Of a stretch of DNA of 64,000 nucleotides, positions 46,101-57,400 are shown piece after piece. Under the pieces are notes generated by a model that was not told the DNA's origin, ran no database searches, and saw nothing but the letters and a program-made list of their open reading frames with translations. The number at the start of each line of letters is the position of its first letter. Position 1 is the stretch's first letter. This DNA comes from Sarcocystis neurona. Its lineage: Eukaryota > Apicomplexa > Conoidasida > Eucoccidiorida > Sarcocystidae. The position numbers and the translations under genes were made by a program. Where the stretch lies: the NCBI GenBank assembly GCA_000727475.1, contig KL647292.1, forward strand, positions 576,213 to 640,212. The letters are read 5' to 3'.

Positions 46101-48051
46101 TGTTCTTCAATTTTGTGGTGTGGGTGAACTGGCTGGGTCAGGCAAAGTACAGAATCCGTATCCGAACGTTGACTGCCATAGTGGCGTGCTGCTCCATCAC
46201 TACGACGTGAAGGAGTCGCGCTACTACACGGTGCTTTTCGGTGTCGCCCGGTCCATTGGCATTGCTGCTCAGCACGGTACAGACGCCTTCCCCCCCAGTT
46301 TTTCAAGTAGATGATCTCCTCACGTTTTTTCCGCTCCAAAAAGAGAGTTTTTTTCTCTCTTCACTCCTGTTGTCTCTATCAGTATCTGCTCTGCCCATAT
46401 ATATTTATGCGCATGTGAAGGAGGTGTTTGTTCCTACGTCTCTCTGTGTATGTGTGTGTGTGCGTATACGTGCAGAACTCTGAATATATATAGACATACA
46501 TGTATATCCATCCCCGGGAGTACACACGTACATACATATATATACGTGTATAAACACCTCGAAAATGGAGATATATGTATGTATAGAGAGAGATGTACAG
46601 AGAACGTTTTCTCTCGCAGAAATGAAGGACACTCGTATATGTCTCTTGTAAGGGCGTTCCTCTCACATTACATGCATATATACACGTAACGCAGAAATAC
46701 AACTTTTTTATAGTGTGGATGTTTTTCTCCTCAAAATGTCCATAACGCCGTCTCGCGTAGAACTCTCTTCTCGTCCTTTGTCCGCGTCTTGTCTCGCTCA
46801 CTCTTCTCCTAACAGCGAACGATGAATCAAATGAGGATGAGACTCGTGCGGGACTCTGCTGCTCATCTGTATATGTGTGTGCATCTCCACTGGCATGTTT
46901 GTATATGTCGATATATAAATATAAATGTCTATAGAGAGAGAATATACGTGTACTTGTTTATGCTTGCGTTCGCTCACCTAAATAGAGATATGCATACGCA
47001 GAATATAAATACATAGTATCGTGTAGATCGGACTTGTAACCGCATATATATATATATATATGTACACATACGCAGTATATATATATATATATATAATATC
47101 GTAGATGTAGTATCTGTAACCGCTCATATATATATATACACATCCGCAGGGTGTACATATATATGTATAATATCGTATGTGTAATACTTTTAACCGCTCG
47201 TATATACATATACATAAGCAGTGTATATATATAATGTGGTAAATGTTCTACTTGTAACCGCTCATAGATACATATATATATACATATAGTTTCTGTGACA
47301 GTTACATGTTGTACAGATATATTTATATATTTAGGATATACAGAAATGATAATAGTAGATATGTGTGTCGTAGTCATTTGAAGATGCATACAGCAATTCG
47401 GGTATACCATAGGAAAAGGCAGGTATAAAACAAAACAAAATTTGCACGCGCAGAGGTATGCTTCGAAACGTTGCGAGAAAATATGAGTGTTTACATATAT
47501 GTGTATATATGAAGTTGTACGCATGCGTAGTGACCGTCGCACACACGTGTGTATATATGTGGGTCTGCGTAGAATTTATTTGGGCGAGAATATATCACCC
47601 TCCACAGGCTGCACGTGCCCTGTACGATTTTCGCAACATGTATTTCTACACACACGTACACATATATAGAGAGAGAGACAGAGAGACAGAGAAAGAGAGA
47701 CGTATATATATATATATATATATGCACGCACAGGCAGACCTGCGGTATAGAGAGATAGATATAAACGTACATCCGGTGCATACAACGGTCTGCTGCAAAT
47801 ATGTCCACGACTGTCCACGCATCGAGTTGCATGCCGTGGACTGAACAGAAAAAGTTTGTTGATATATCTCTTTCTGTGTGGATGTATGTATATATATATG
47901 TGTGTGTGAATATATGTATATGCACGTGTGGTGGTGCTGCTTTGCTGCAGTGTTGAGCCGGGGACTGCTGCTTCCGATCGAAAGACCCAAGTCCATAACT
48001 ATTGAAGAGCTCGAGGAGAAAGTGAAGAAAGAGTCTGCTGCGCCGTCGTAG
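26112..48051 (+). CDS. Mitochondrial citrate synthase, 12 exons
   Basis: Condenses oxaloacetate and acetyl-CoA in the TCA cycle. Exons: 26112-26886, 28649-28813, 30672-31009, 33835-33927, 35683-35773, 37266-37358, 38673-38782, 40774-40841, 41912-41968, 43736-43785, 46142-46276, 47951-48051. These sum to 2076 nt (691 aa), in phase throughout. Landmarks follow animal/yeast citrate synthase in order: [50 protein letters not shown] (as [17 protein letters not shown]), PLHGLANQ (His522), [13 protein letters not shown] (His569), [20 protein letters not shown] (Asp624), [10 protein letters not shown]. The catalytic His-His-Asp triad is complete with near-human spacing (47 and 55). The N-terminus is long and Arg/Ser-rich with SRNFSTYSS near residue 195, a plausible matrix-protease site. 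ATG 26394 is an alternative start. Exon 3 carries a roughly 40-residue Ser/Ala/Pro insertion. Intron 8 uses a GC donor (40842-40843). The 11 introns are 1.07-2.83 kb. The exon calls are firm; only the start is uncertain. Confidence 0.95.
27060..27355. repeat. Diverged ~150-bp tandem duplication (citrate synthase intron 1)
   Basis: Two copies share GAGCTCGGTAATGA, a CAGAGCCATCCTTCTGCT / CAGGGCGATCTTTCTGCT segment, CAGCGCGCCTC.GC and GAAC..CCGAC.TAC in the same order. They span about 27060-27200 and 27215-27355, with many substitutions between them. Confidence 0.7.
28085..28210. repeat. 63-bp tandem duplication (citrate synthase intron 1)
   Basis: Copies 28085-28147 and 28148-28210 are almost identical (GTATTTCCTGATATAACACA... 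to GACGTGGCTCCA). They differ at about two positions, CCAGTTG against CCATTTG and the final base. Confidence 0.9.
31512..31548. repeat. (CA)n microsatellite
   Basis: An imperfect CA/CCA run lies in citrate synthase intron 3. Similar runs occur at about 2334-2360 and 63011-63034. Confidence 0.9.
34698..34915. repeat. Minisatellite with GTGTATGTACACCCC core (citrate synthase intron 4)
   Basis: The unit GAAGGCGTGTATGTACACCC recurs about seven times, in short (about 24 bp) and long (about 53 bp, with AAGCATAGTGAAGGCATCTG) versions. Each unit contains a TGTACA palindrome. All frames through it are open by chance, giving false repeat proteins on both strands. Confidence 0.85.
36599..36711. repeat. 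Three copies of TAGCTCGCC(G/A)CGCA plus AT tract (intron 5)
   Basis: Copies start near 36599, 36636 and 36687. Each is followed by a CATATATATNTATATGTCTA-type segment. Confidence 0.75.
39660..40110. repeat. AT-rich minisatellite block (intron 7)
   Basis: This is an irregular array of TATATATATGGAAAA(T/C)ATA and GTATCTGTATTCATATATAT segments. It lacks stops in some frames and yields spurious Tyr/Ile/His-rich frames such as that on the minus strand at 39989-39261. Confidence 0.7.
42147..42356. repeat. Minisatellite carrying six GCATGC words (intron 9)
   Basis: The unit (GGAGAAA)GAGAGAGACAGCGATACGCATGCAGATAAGA is repeated six times. Spacing is about 37-38 bp, then about 29 bp in three shorter copies (GATAGCGGTACGCATGCAGATA). 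GCATGC occurs once per unit, at about 42178, 42215, 42253, 42282, 42311 and 42340. TGCATGC-type words are a known apicomplexan regulatory motif bound by AP2 factors. Confidence 0.85.
44145..44385. repeat. Two diverged ~120-bp tandem units (intron 10)
   Basis: Each copy has GCC/GTC(TC)ACGGCT-like, ATCTGT, a TATATATACA(C)AGAG run, GATATAG...TGGTCTCTT/TAGTCTCTT, GTGC.TGCAT, and GCGTGAACATATAT in the same order. Confidence 0.65.
45911..46032. repeat. 18-bp tandem array GCTGTCACTGCTGCTGTT (intron 10)
   Basis: Six near-perfect 18-bp units form part of a longer CTG/CTGTTG-rich stretch (about 45610-46105). The array lies about 110 bp before exon 11. It is open in all frames (poly-Leu, poly-Cys, Ala/Thr/Val), but homology shows the exon begins only at 46142. 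Confidence 0.85.
47012..47280. repeat. Four diverged ~70-bp units (intron 11)
   Basis: The unit is roughly ATCGTAGATGTA.TACTTGTAACCGC(TC)ATATATATA...CACATACGCAGTGTATATATATA. The TAACCGC core recurs four times, at about 47037, 47116, 47193 and 47256. Confidence 0.7.
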
Positions 48052-48621
48052 ACCGAGTGTCTTTCCGCTGGCATGTACGTGCGTCTGCAGAAATGTTTTT
48101 GCCTCCGTCTTTCTCTCACTCGCTTTCTCTTGCCTTTGTGCGAAGTACACAAGGAAGCACGTAGACGATGATGGATGCATCCAGTTGTATATCGTGTATG
48201 TCACTGTATAATATATACATACGTGTTTGTCAGATATTTCTCTGAAATTTGTAGGGTATACATATATATATATATATATATGTATGTGGAGTGCGTCTTT
48301 TGGGATATATGTATATATATATGTATATCTGCGTGTACACTGTAAGTATATGTTTGTACACAAACGAATGTATATCTATTCATTTCTCTGGATCTAACTA
48401 CGTAAAGACATACGCACTTGTGCTGAGATTTACGTTTTTTCGCACATTTGAAGTATACATATATATATATGCACATGTTCATATCTTATCTACAATAATA
48501 TATATGTATACACTCACTTATTTATTATATGTATGTACATATTCATTTGTGTGTTAATAGTAGATACATAATACACGTATATACATACGTATATAGAGAG
48601 AGTGCTGAAGAGCTGCGTGCT
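48052..48621. other. Convergent intergenic region
   Basis: The 3' ends of citrate synthase (+) and of the minus-strand 180-aa gene face each other here. The region contains AT microsatellites at about 48255-48330 and 48455-48500. No poly(A) signal was identified with confidence. Confidence 0.5.
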
Positions 48622-49676
48622 TCATGTGGAGGGGCATGGCGTTGCTCGTAGAATTCGAGAAGTCGATTTCTTCCCCGCAAAATCTCCGCCTCGTGCTTCT
48701 GCATGCGTGCCGCCGCGCAGGTGAAGAAGATTATTCTGCCCGTCGCCCACCGCATCTGCAGCTTCTTGAAGACCAGAAGCCTTCGACTTGTGGAATGCGA
48801 ACGCGTATATCTGCCAACAAATCTGCCTGTTCCACGCGTACTTCAGTTTCAGCGTATCGCACATGTACTTGCAAAACGTAACCGTACACACACGTATATA
48901 CACATATGTAGATAGAGAGAGGTATACATATACGTATATACAGATATACGCGTACATATGGGCACCGACCTATATTTAGAGAAAGATCGATTTTGAGACA
49001 CATAGACCCATGCGTAGAGGCATGTGTTCGCCGCCGTATGACCAGAGACACGCTCACGTTGAAGAAGTTCCTCTGCCAGTGTTGCTGTTGATATAGTTTC
49101 GATGACACATCGACCGGACAAGTCTCCTGCGTAAATACTCATATATATATACACATACATGTGTACCTATATCCTTGTGTACACATCTGTTGTGCGTGAC
49201 ATACATTAGGTTCCACAGACAGACGTAGGTGATCCACATGTGTGGGTGTACGACGGACGACTGTGAGCTGAAGTGTACGGACTGCAGAGTGCACGGTTTT
49301 GTAGATATGTGTAGCCGAAGCGACACGGAGGGAATATCCGCCGGACCCCTCCAGCGGATAGTCTGTGCGGGCGCTCCCTTCGTGGAAGGTGTGCTGTGGG
49401 ACGATAAACCTATTACGCGCACGGTCTCAAACACCGCCACACACGAGGGCGACAATTTTTGCCGTGTTGACTTGGTGTTCAGTGGCCGCCGGGTTACACG
49501 CAGAAAGACACATGCACGGCGTTGTACAACTATTGTGAAAGTGCGCGGCTTAACGGAACGCACGTTTTTGTATTCCCTCCCTCCTGCTCCTCGTCATTCT
49601 CCTCGACATTGCTGTCAACTGCGCGAGGCGCGCCCATGCGGTTTGTTTTCCGTTTGCTTGAGGAATGTTTCCTCAT
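48622..49676 (-). CDS. Hypothetical 180-aa protein, 4 exons
   Basis: Exons 49676-49564, 49393-49279, 49126-49058 and 48867-48622 sum to 543 nt with phase kept at each junction. Supporting sites include CGTCCCACAG before exon 2, TTTACGCAG before exon 3 and AAC|GTGAGC after exon 3. Exon 1 starts with a basic, Ser/Lys-rich segment (RKHSSSKRKTNR) and then an acidic stretch (NVEENDEEQE). Exon 2 is Pro/Ser/Thr-rich, exon 3 is a Gln/Trp-containing helix, and exon 4 has CWQIYAFAFHKSKASG then a Gly/Lys-rich tail. No domain was recognised; nuclear location is a guess from the basic N-terminus. Exon 1 is short and easily missed, since the antisense frames are longer. Overlapping plus-strand frames (49229-49696) are also open. 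I prefer the minus strand because it gives a complete, in-phase, charged protein. Confidence 0.55.
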
Positions 49677-49857
49677 CGCAGTTCACACGCCTGTGAAGAA
49701 TTCCGCTAGTGATCGTTTCCGCACGCACAAACCACGTGGAAGAAGTCACGCCTGCGTGGGCCCTCGTACAATAGAACCGACGACATGGGCTGTGCTACTG
49801 CTCGCTGGGTAAAACGCAGTGAATGTGAGCGTGCGTTTTCGAGGAACTCTAGAAAAT
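49677..49857. promoter_or_regulatory. Probable shared divergent promoter region
   Basis: 181 bp separate the two divergent start codons (49676 minus, 49858 plus). The word GCTGGGTAAAACGCAG at 49804-49819 recurs as GCTGGTAAAACGCAG at 50045-50059, immediately before exon 2 of the plus gene. The promoter role is inferred from gene order only. Confidence 0.35.
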
Positions 49858-51935
49858 ATGGCCACCTTCGATATCTCGCAGGAGTCGCTGATGAAGCGGT
49901 CCATTCCATGGAGTCCTCTAGCTGTCAACGGTTGCAAAGACAAAAAGGCTGCGAACTCGCAGCACAGAAGGAAAATGAGAGAGAACCCTGTACACAGTAA
50001 ATAGCAAACAGTCGGCGAAATACCCTCTCACTAATCGACACGCAGCTGGTAAAACGCAGTCGACGAGGACAACGGATAGGCCGTCGTACGGACACAGTTT
50101 GGTGAGAAGATACACATTTATCACTGGACACGCCGTCGCACTCGAAAATCGCCGCATGTATTAAAGTAAGTGAACTTCTGCTAAAAGGAGATTCATCGCA
50201 GCCAACGGGCAGCAGAAGACACGCGTACCTCGGTACTCCTTCACAAGCAAAGAGTTGCAAAAGAGTCTTTCACCAGCGACGCCAGGCAGCAGGAACATTA
50301 AGAGGTATACTACCTGCCACGCCAGGCAGCAGGAACATTAGGAGGTATAGTACTTACATATGTTGGACACGTAGATATGCTTAAACGATCTTCGCATACT
50401 AGCGTCGTGCTGCACTGTCGCAAAAAAGAGAACTGAGACGAAACCCTTACAAATCCTCAGTACTCCACAGCAGAAAGGTGACTATTGAAAATCCTGTCCA
50501 GCGTCGTCGTTCTGACGTACTTCCGCTAGGAGAGAAGCGTGGTTGCCCTGAAGGCCGCCACCCCGACGCCATCGGTAGAAATATATGTCCCTGTATTGGT
50601 TTTTAGAACACACCGCTATAGGTGTCTGTATACACGTGTAGACGGCGCAAAGCAGGATATGTGCACATGTGGGTGTCGAGGACAAACAGCACTATACGTC
50701 TACTCTACAGGGTTGTAAAACACACAGCAACACATACGTATATATATGCGTTTACACAACACAGCAGTATACACGTGTAGTACGACCCTAGTAGCAACGT
50801 ACGTGCGTATGATCCTGTAGATGACACATAGCAATACACGTGTGCACACAGGCGAGACGTCCTCAGGATATGTTGAAGGATATTGTTTAGACCGAAACCT
50901 GCGCAAACGAGTTGGCGACGCCCCCAAACGGTTGACGGTGCATGCGCGATCAGAGGCTTCGACAAGGACCCCACAGACACCGCTGCGTAGAGGAAACTTG
51001 GCTTTTGGTAGGTGCATTTCAAAAGCAGTGTTACATAGCTGCACTTGTGCGTGTGTTTCTTTTACTAGGTTAGCTAGTTGTGTCTACGCGGAGGGATCGT
51101 CTGACGGGCGAACAGTACGCACATACATTCACATACGTGTATATGTCCACTTACGAATGTAGGCAAACATATTTGCACTAAGCTGCTGCTACAAAGATTC
51201 ACTTTTCTACGTGTGTTTCCGGGTCTACCTAGATATGCGCGCGTGTAGAGGAATCACGGTGAAGGGGTCACTCTGCGAGTATACATATATAGATATATAT
51301 ACACACATATACATACATTTGTACATACGTATGGTTACGTATGTGTAAATGCAGAGAGGTGTGTGCGGCGTCACGTGCATGCAGACGCTGTAATAAATGC
51401 GTCTAGTGCGACGGACGCGCCGTAGGCGCACACAACTAGCATGTTTTTCGCGAGAAAAGATGTGGAAGTCTGACAGGGCGACGGCAAACGATCTCAGTAA
51501 TGGCCCTCTCTCATAATGTAACGGACCACTGCCCGTAGCTGTAGCAGCAAAAATAACATGCCAGTGTGGATGCGTTCACGCAGAAGAGACCTCTCACGTA
51601 CCCTCTAATTGAGAATAGATGTTCATACGTATGCTGCTTATATCTCCACGTACTCGTAGAAGTATAACTAAATCTATCCATATCTACATATATATACATA
51701 TAGATAGATCTACAGATAGATAAATAGAGAGATAAATAGATAGATAAACAGAAAGATAAGTAGAGAGATAGATAAACTGCATCTACATCCGCGCATGCCA
51801 TTCGAGCCTGAACGTAGGGGAGGGAGAGACCGAAAATCGTGAACAATATGATGCACTCGTAAACATGTGCAGATACGTACAATACATATACACAAATGTG
51901 TACACACAGTTTGGCATATATACATGTACGTATGC

Positions 51936-51971
<36 letters not shown>

Positions 51972-52950
51972 GTACACAGTGGTACGGCGTACACACCTGC
52001 ATACTGAATGTAGATTGGTGAATGTGTCTCTCCACAGGGAGTCTTTATACATTTATAAATGTATACATACAGATAGACACACGCTCGAACGAGCCTGGTG
52101 TAGGCGTGCAACTTCACGTGTGGAACGAGGTTACAGGTGTATACCGTGGTTAGGTACACTCAACCCGCATTCGTACTATCAGGTGCATTTTTGAGTTCAT
52201 CGAAGATTGACGCGACACAGGTACTTTCTTTCATCGTTTGTATTTGCTTTCTTGAGTTCCTGCATATCTCGTATTCTGGTTTTCTTCCTCTTCTGCTGCA
52301 GTTCAGTCGGCTTGTCGGCTGCCTTCCGTCCCCCTTCCTTTCTTCTACTTCTCCTGTTCCGTCTCCTCCACTGTGTTGTTTCTCTTCCTTCCTTAAATTC
52401 TTCTGTTTCTTCTTCCTCGGAATGTACGGCGAATTTACTCTTTTCACCGCTTCTCCTCAGCGTTACGCAGTTGTGCCCTGTTTCCGTCAGTTCTTCTTTC
52501 TTCCTTTTCTTCTCTTTTTCCGTCGCGCGCGTCTCCTCGTCTTTGCAGACTGTGCTGTCCTTTTTGGACCGTGCACTGTTGCGCCCTCTCAGTCTTTTCT
52601 CCGCTCATTCTTTTTGTTCCTCACTTCTTCTCCCTTCTTCCTTCGCCCCTCGCTTCCGACGTGATTCCTTCTCTTTCTCTCTCTTCTTCCCTCTCTTGTG
52701 AGTCTCACTACTTCGTCCTTCAGTGGCACCTCTTCACGTGAGGATAGACAGAAGTTTATCCAGAAAGCCTGAAAACAGAAAACATGTTTTCGCGACACAT
52801 TCACACAGACCATCAGCAGAAGTTCTGGTGGAAAGGCCCCTTCGAAGTGTACAAAATAAAACACACAGAACATACGTTATCATACAGATGCTGGCCAAGC
52901 GAACAGAGACAGCGCAAGCGGACACTCATGCGAAGTACAAATATATGTAA
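49858..52950 (+). CDS. Hypothetical 228-aa basic hydrophilic protein, 7-exon model
   Basis: Exons 49858-49989, 50060-50101, 50502-50574, 50852-51007, 52183-52220, 52461-52479 and 52724-52950 give 687 nt in one frame. ATG 49858 sits in an A-rich context (AAAATATGGCC) and starts MATFDISQESLMKRS. Donors TTG|GTGAGA, CG|GTAGAA and TTG|GTAGGT are good. The final exon follows a roughly 250-bp pyrimidine tract ending TCCTTCAG and encodes a Lys/Arg/His/Gln-rich 74-residue tail. The protein is hydrophilic, with no signal peptide or TM segment. No family was recognised. The 19-bp exon 6 and the 38-bp exon 5 are needed together to keep phase. Alternatively exon 4 may splice straight to exon 7, which is also in phase (209 residues). 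Confidence 0.5.
50279..50352. repeat. 37-bp tandem duplication (intron of the 228-aa gene)
   Basis: CGCCAGGCAGCAGGAACATTA(A/G)GAGGTATA(C/G)TAC occurs twice in direct succession, at about 50279-50315 and 50316-50352, with only two or three differences. Confidence 0.9.
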
Positions 52951-54468
52951 AGAGATTTCTGAAACACGTATTTGTTTGTACACGTGTATGTACACACGTA
53001 TACCAATATATACATACCACATAAATATGTACACGAAAGTGCAAATATATGTGAGCATCTGTCCACACGTCGGCGCAGAAGAACGGTTCATGTGTGTCAA
53101 CTGTGCATCCTAGGAGGCTGCAGCCGCCACCACATACACAGGTGTACACACGTAGTTACATATATAATTACACACGTACGTATATTATAAGGTATGCCAC
53201 GTATTTGGCGTGCCTTTTCTGCTTCTCTTTTTCCCCGGTTCCCTTGGGTCAACGTGGACATCGGAGCCTCAGTGTTTCTTTGCGAAGTGATCTCCGTGCG
53301 CCCGATAAATCGGGAAGAATGTGTACACTTATTCACGGAGGATAGATGCAGGCGTTCAAGGACGACTACGGAAGAATAAATTTGTGTGTTTATTCTCTCT
53401 CTCCATACGCAGGTAGCCGTCGGTGTTAACCCGTCTCTGTGCGCGAGTTCACTCGCGGAGGTACACGTTCATGTACCGCCCTACGCATGAGCAGATAGAT
53501 ATACGTTACCCGTTGCTCTCTCGACTTGGAGGTGCACACGTAAGGACGATGGGCAGCTTTTTTCTCTCTTTTCCGTCCTTTCCATTTGGCCCGTTTCTCT
53601 CTTGTCCCACTGTTTTTTGTCTACCTGCGGAGAGGGAGAAGGCGTCATTATTTTGTGTGCATTTCTACATCTATTTTGCTCAAGTATGTTTCTGCATTTG
53701 AGAAGAGGAAGACGAAACGTCATCCACTTTTCTCAAATACGTATCATGAAACGTAGATATACGTCGCTAGACAGGTGAATGGCTCTGCTCTTCTCTCCCC
53801 TCTGTCGGCCTTTCCTTCTTCCTCAGGTCTCCTTTTCTTCTTCTCCCTCCGCGTTTTGTCGTGCGGCCAGGCGCGTTTTCAGTTGAATGCAGAGTTTTCC
53901 TTCTTCGTGTCAAAAGGTAATTCTACTCTTCTTTCCTTTCCCTGAGTATTTGTGGATATATATATATATATATTCATCAGTTGTACGGACACATATACAT
54001 ACAGACATATGTATAGGCATACCGGCAACTTTCGAGTGTTGAAACGTACACATATCTGCGAGGTTGCGACCAGTTGCAGTACATACATATATTCTATATA
54101 CACATATATATATATATATATGTAGAGTGCTATACGCTGTACATCTTCCTTCGTGTCCACAATTTTCCACGGGGCTTCCTTCTTCGAAGTGCACGTGGTC
54201 GTCGCGTGTTGTGTGTCTTCACGCTCGCGGAAGCCTCTGAATGAGAAATTCCTCTTCCCCATTACCTCGGTTCCCTTACTTTTTTCTGACACACGGAGCA
54301 CGGTAGACACGTCTCCACCAGGTATCAAAGAAAAGCCGCACCGTACGTGCAGCAATACATTTTCCCTTGACTCTTTCGCTTCGCACCGACCCTGCGCTTT
54401 GCACATCTGCTTGTGTTCCCTGACTGTGTCTGGAGCTTGCTCTTCACATCCTTTTTTTCTGCGTGAAG
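52951..54468. other. Intergenic region with an isolated exon-like segment
   Basis: On the plus strand a textbook acceptor (TTATTCTCTCTCTCCATACGCAG) is followed by VAVGVNPSLCASSLAE and a GAG|GTACAC donor at 53412-53459. A further open segment at about 53262-53350 reads VFLCEVISVRPINREE, but minus frames are open there too. These may be exons of an unplaced plus-strand gene. 53560-53880 is pyrimidine-rich, and 53955-54122 holds AT microsatellites. Confidence 0.35.
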
Positions 54469-57400
54469 TCATTCTCCCAAGAAAAGGCGCTTTGCCTGCG
54501 CTGTTATATTACCTTTGGCGATGACGCTGCTTTCGGTCTGAGACCACTCCTGCCTTTCTTCCGTCGGCATGTGGCAGTCGAGCAATCTCTTTCTCTCTAC
54601 TTCTCGGCCGAAGAATCCTGCTTTTTCTGCGAGGGCTTGGACGCGCCGCAAGCCTTCAAGAAACTGAAAATGAATAGGTGCTGCCGTTTCATCTGGAAGC
54701 AGCAGGGTGCCCATCGCCAGCGCCGTCCGCTCTTCTCTGGAGAGTTCTCTGCTATGCTGCAGGGTACACCGAAGTCGAAACATGATGACGTGCATGGCGT
54801 GAATCAACGCATACAAAGTTGTCGCCCACCCTCTCCGAAGAGAGGTAGTTTCCTCTCGTATGCATTTACTTAGAAGAAACGCCGTTGGTTGGTTGACACC
54901 CGAGACCGAAGCAAGAACGTCTTCCGCTGACGGGCCTCCGGCTGTCTCCGGCGCTCCCGCTGTCTCCGGCATCCCCGCTGTCTCCGGCGCTCCTGCTGCA
55001 GTTTCGAAGTCCTGCACCACTTTCGTCTCAGAAAGAGGCGGTGCTGCACGTGTGTATTTCTCTGACTCTCCGCCCGGCCCTTGTGCGGGTGCAGCTGCTT
55101 CTGTCAACGGTTTCGTCTCTTCCGACTCCGCTCTTGGAAGAACGGCTTCTTCTGCTGGTGGCGCTGATGGTGTTGGTGAAGGTGGGGGCGCTGCTGGCGC
55201 TGTCGCAAGTGTTTCCACGTGGGACACGGAGGGAGACGCTTCTGTTGGTGGTGTAGGAGAAGGAGGGCTAGAAACGCTGCCTTCCCTTTCGGTCTCTGCT
55301 TCTTCTCTGTTTTTGAGGAGGGGGCGTCGCACGTCTTCGTGTTCGACCAGAAACGAACCTTCGATCAAATTTCCCAGAGCAGCTACGGGAGAAATCACCG
55401 GTGCTGCTATGCGGTAATCTGTTCTGCTGAGCATAACGTTGACGCGGTGCGCTGAGAAGAGACAGCGAGACGGACGGAGAAGAGTGGAAAAAGGAACGGG
55501 ATGTAGACGGCTAGAGAACAAGTTTCGTCGGACGCGCGGGAGTTGAGAGAGGGACAAACAGCAAGGAGAGAGAAAAGCATATGAAATACGAAGCGGACAG
55601 GGAGAGGCGGAAGATGGACAGAGGGGACGCGGGGAGGGAAAAAGAGAAGTGAAGAGGCAGATGGTGAGAGAGCGGAGGCAACGAGCCAGGCAGAACAGGA
55701 AGACAGCACGAGGCTGGAAGGGAAAGGAAGAGGAGTCGAGGAAGCAAATAAGTTAGGAAGGACGAAGGACAGGGCGGTGGACAGAGAAAGGAAAAGAGCA
55801 GACGGAAGCGCAAAGAAACGAGAGAGAGGAAAGTGGTGAGACGGAATAGAGGACGGCAGGAAGAAAGACGGATACAGGAAGAAGAGTAAGAAGAAGATCA
55901 ACGGAAAGGAAAGGAGAAAAGAGAAGAACTTTTAGGGAGGGAGAAGAGCTGAAAAGGGAAAAAAACATGTCAGGAGGGCTAGCAAAGTGAGGAAAGTGGG
56001 GAAGCCAAACAGAGAAAAGGGGAAAAGGGAGAATGCTGAGATGCTGCGAAATTTCGAGAAGGCCACGCAAAGACCGAAGAAGGGACAGAAGACGAAAAGA
56101 ACTACAGTCGGCTTCTTGAAAGATCGTGAAGGCACACAAGACAAAAAAGGAAGGCAAACTTCAAGGAAACAAAGCACAAGAAAAGAAGCTTCAACGTGCT
56201 GCAGCATGAGAAGAATTACCTAGTCTGTAGAGAAGGCAAAATTCTTTAGCGTCACATGACTAACGACGCAAGGGCTGGTACTCACCCAGATACCTAAGCG
56301 CCTGCGGTATGTCTCTACAACGGAGGTGCACGCGCCTATCTGATTCGAATGTGTGATTGTTTCTTATTACTCCGATAACACTTCGTCTACACGTACCCAT
56401 TGACGGTACACATATATACACGTATCTGTCTTGACATTAACAGAAATCAGCCGATGCGCATCTCCATAGAAATGTGAATCATATATACATATACTCACAT
56501 AGACGGGGACACAGCTGCTCTCTCTTTATACGTACGTATGCATATATAGCTCTTTCGCTTCTACACACGCACAGGTATATATACACATATATACATATAT
56601 ATATATATATATGTAGTAGTCCAATGTGAATGTATTCATACATTGAAGCATATAAGTTTAGGTATGTGTATTTTTTGTCGTCCTTTCTTTATCTAAGTAG
56701 CTGTCTGGACATGCACGTGTGTCCGGAAGTTCTGCGGGAAGAGACAGAGAGAGGCACACGTGTGTGCTGGCGTATCAACGCCCCGTATTTCCCGCCTCTC
56801 TCTTCATACGCGTGTGTGTGAAGTACGCATGTGGCCATCTTCACAGTTGAAGTTTGTGCTTCTGCACACACCTGGGCGGCGTAGGGGGCTACACGGGACT
56901 TTGCTGCATGCAATTGCGTGTACGTGAGTCCATAGAAAATTCATTTCTGCTTGGCGTAGCGGTCTCTCTGCGAGTCACAGAAGTGCGGTTCGGCCACGTG
57001 CACAACCATCTGCAAGTGTAGCGGTGTGTGGTCGAGTATAAATTCGTGCCTCTCACACATTTTTACGTGTTTTTGTATATCTGTATGGCCCCGCAGGCAT
57101 ATATACATGAAGAAGACGCACTTCAACGTTACCCGCTTTGCAGTGGAGATATATCTCCGTCTCTGTCTGTCTCCTGCTCTCTATGCTACAGCGCGCCTTA
57201 GGCGGACTGACCCTCTCATGTAGATATATATACATATAACAAATATGCAGGTAGATACAATGGTACACGACTCCTGGGGGATAAAACTGCTCTCCCACTA
57301 CACGCAACAACCATCCGTATATACGTGCGTGTTTCCGCAACACACGCGTACACAAGTGTGTGCGCTTGTTGCAGTTGCAGAAGTAAAACTGTCGATTTTC

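Noticed and set aside
45776..46339. Minus-strand [12 protein letters not shown] repeat protein and plus-strand poly-Leu/poly-Cys frames
   Set aside because: These are products of the CTG-type array and of the antisense of citrate synthase exon 11.
49229..49812. Plus-strand Cys-containing frames resembling an extracellular domain
   Set aside because: They are antisense to the 4-exon minus gene. The Ser/Phe/Leu runs correspond to its acidic codons, and no phased plus-strand model with good splice sites was found.
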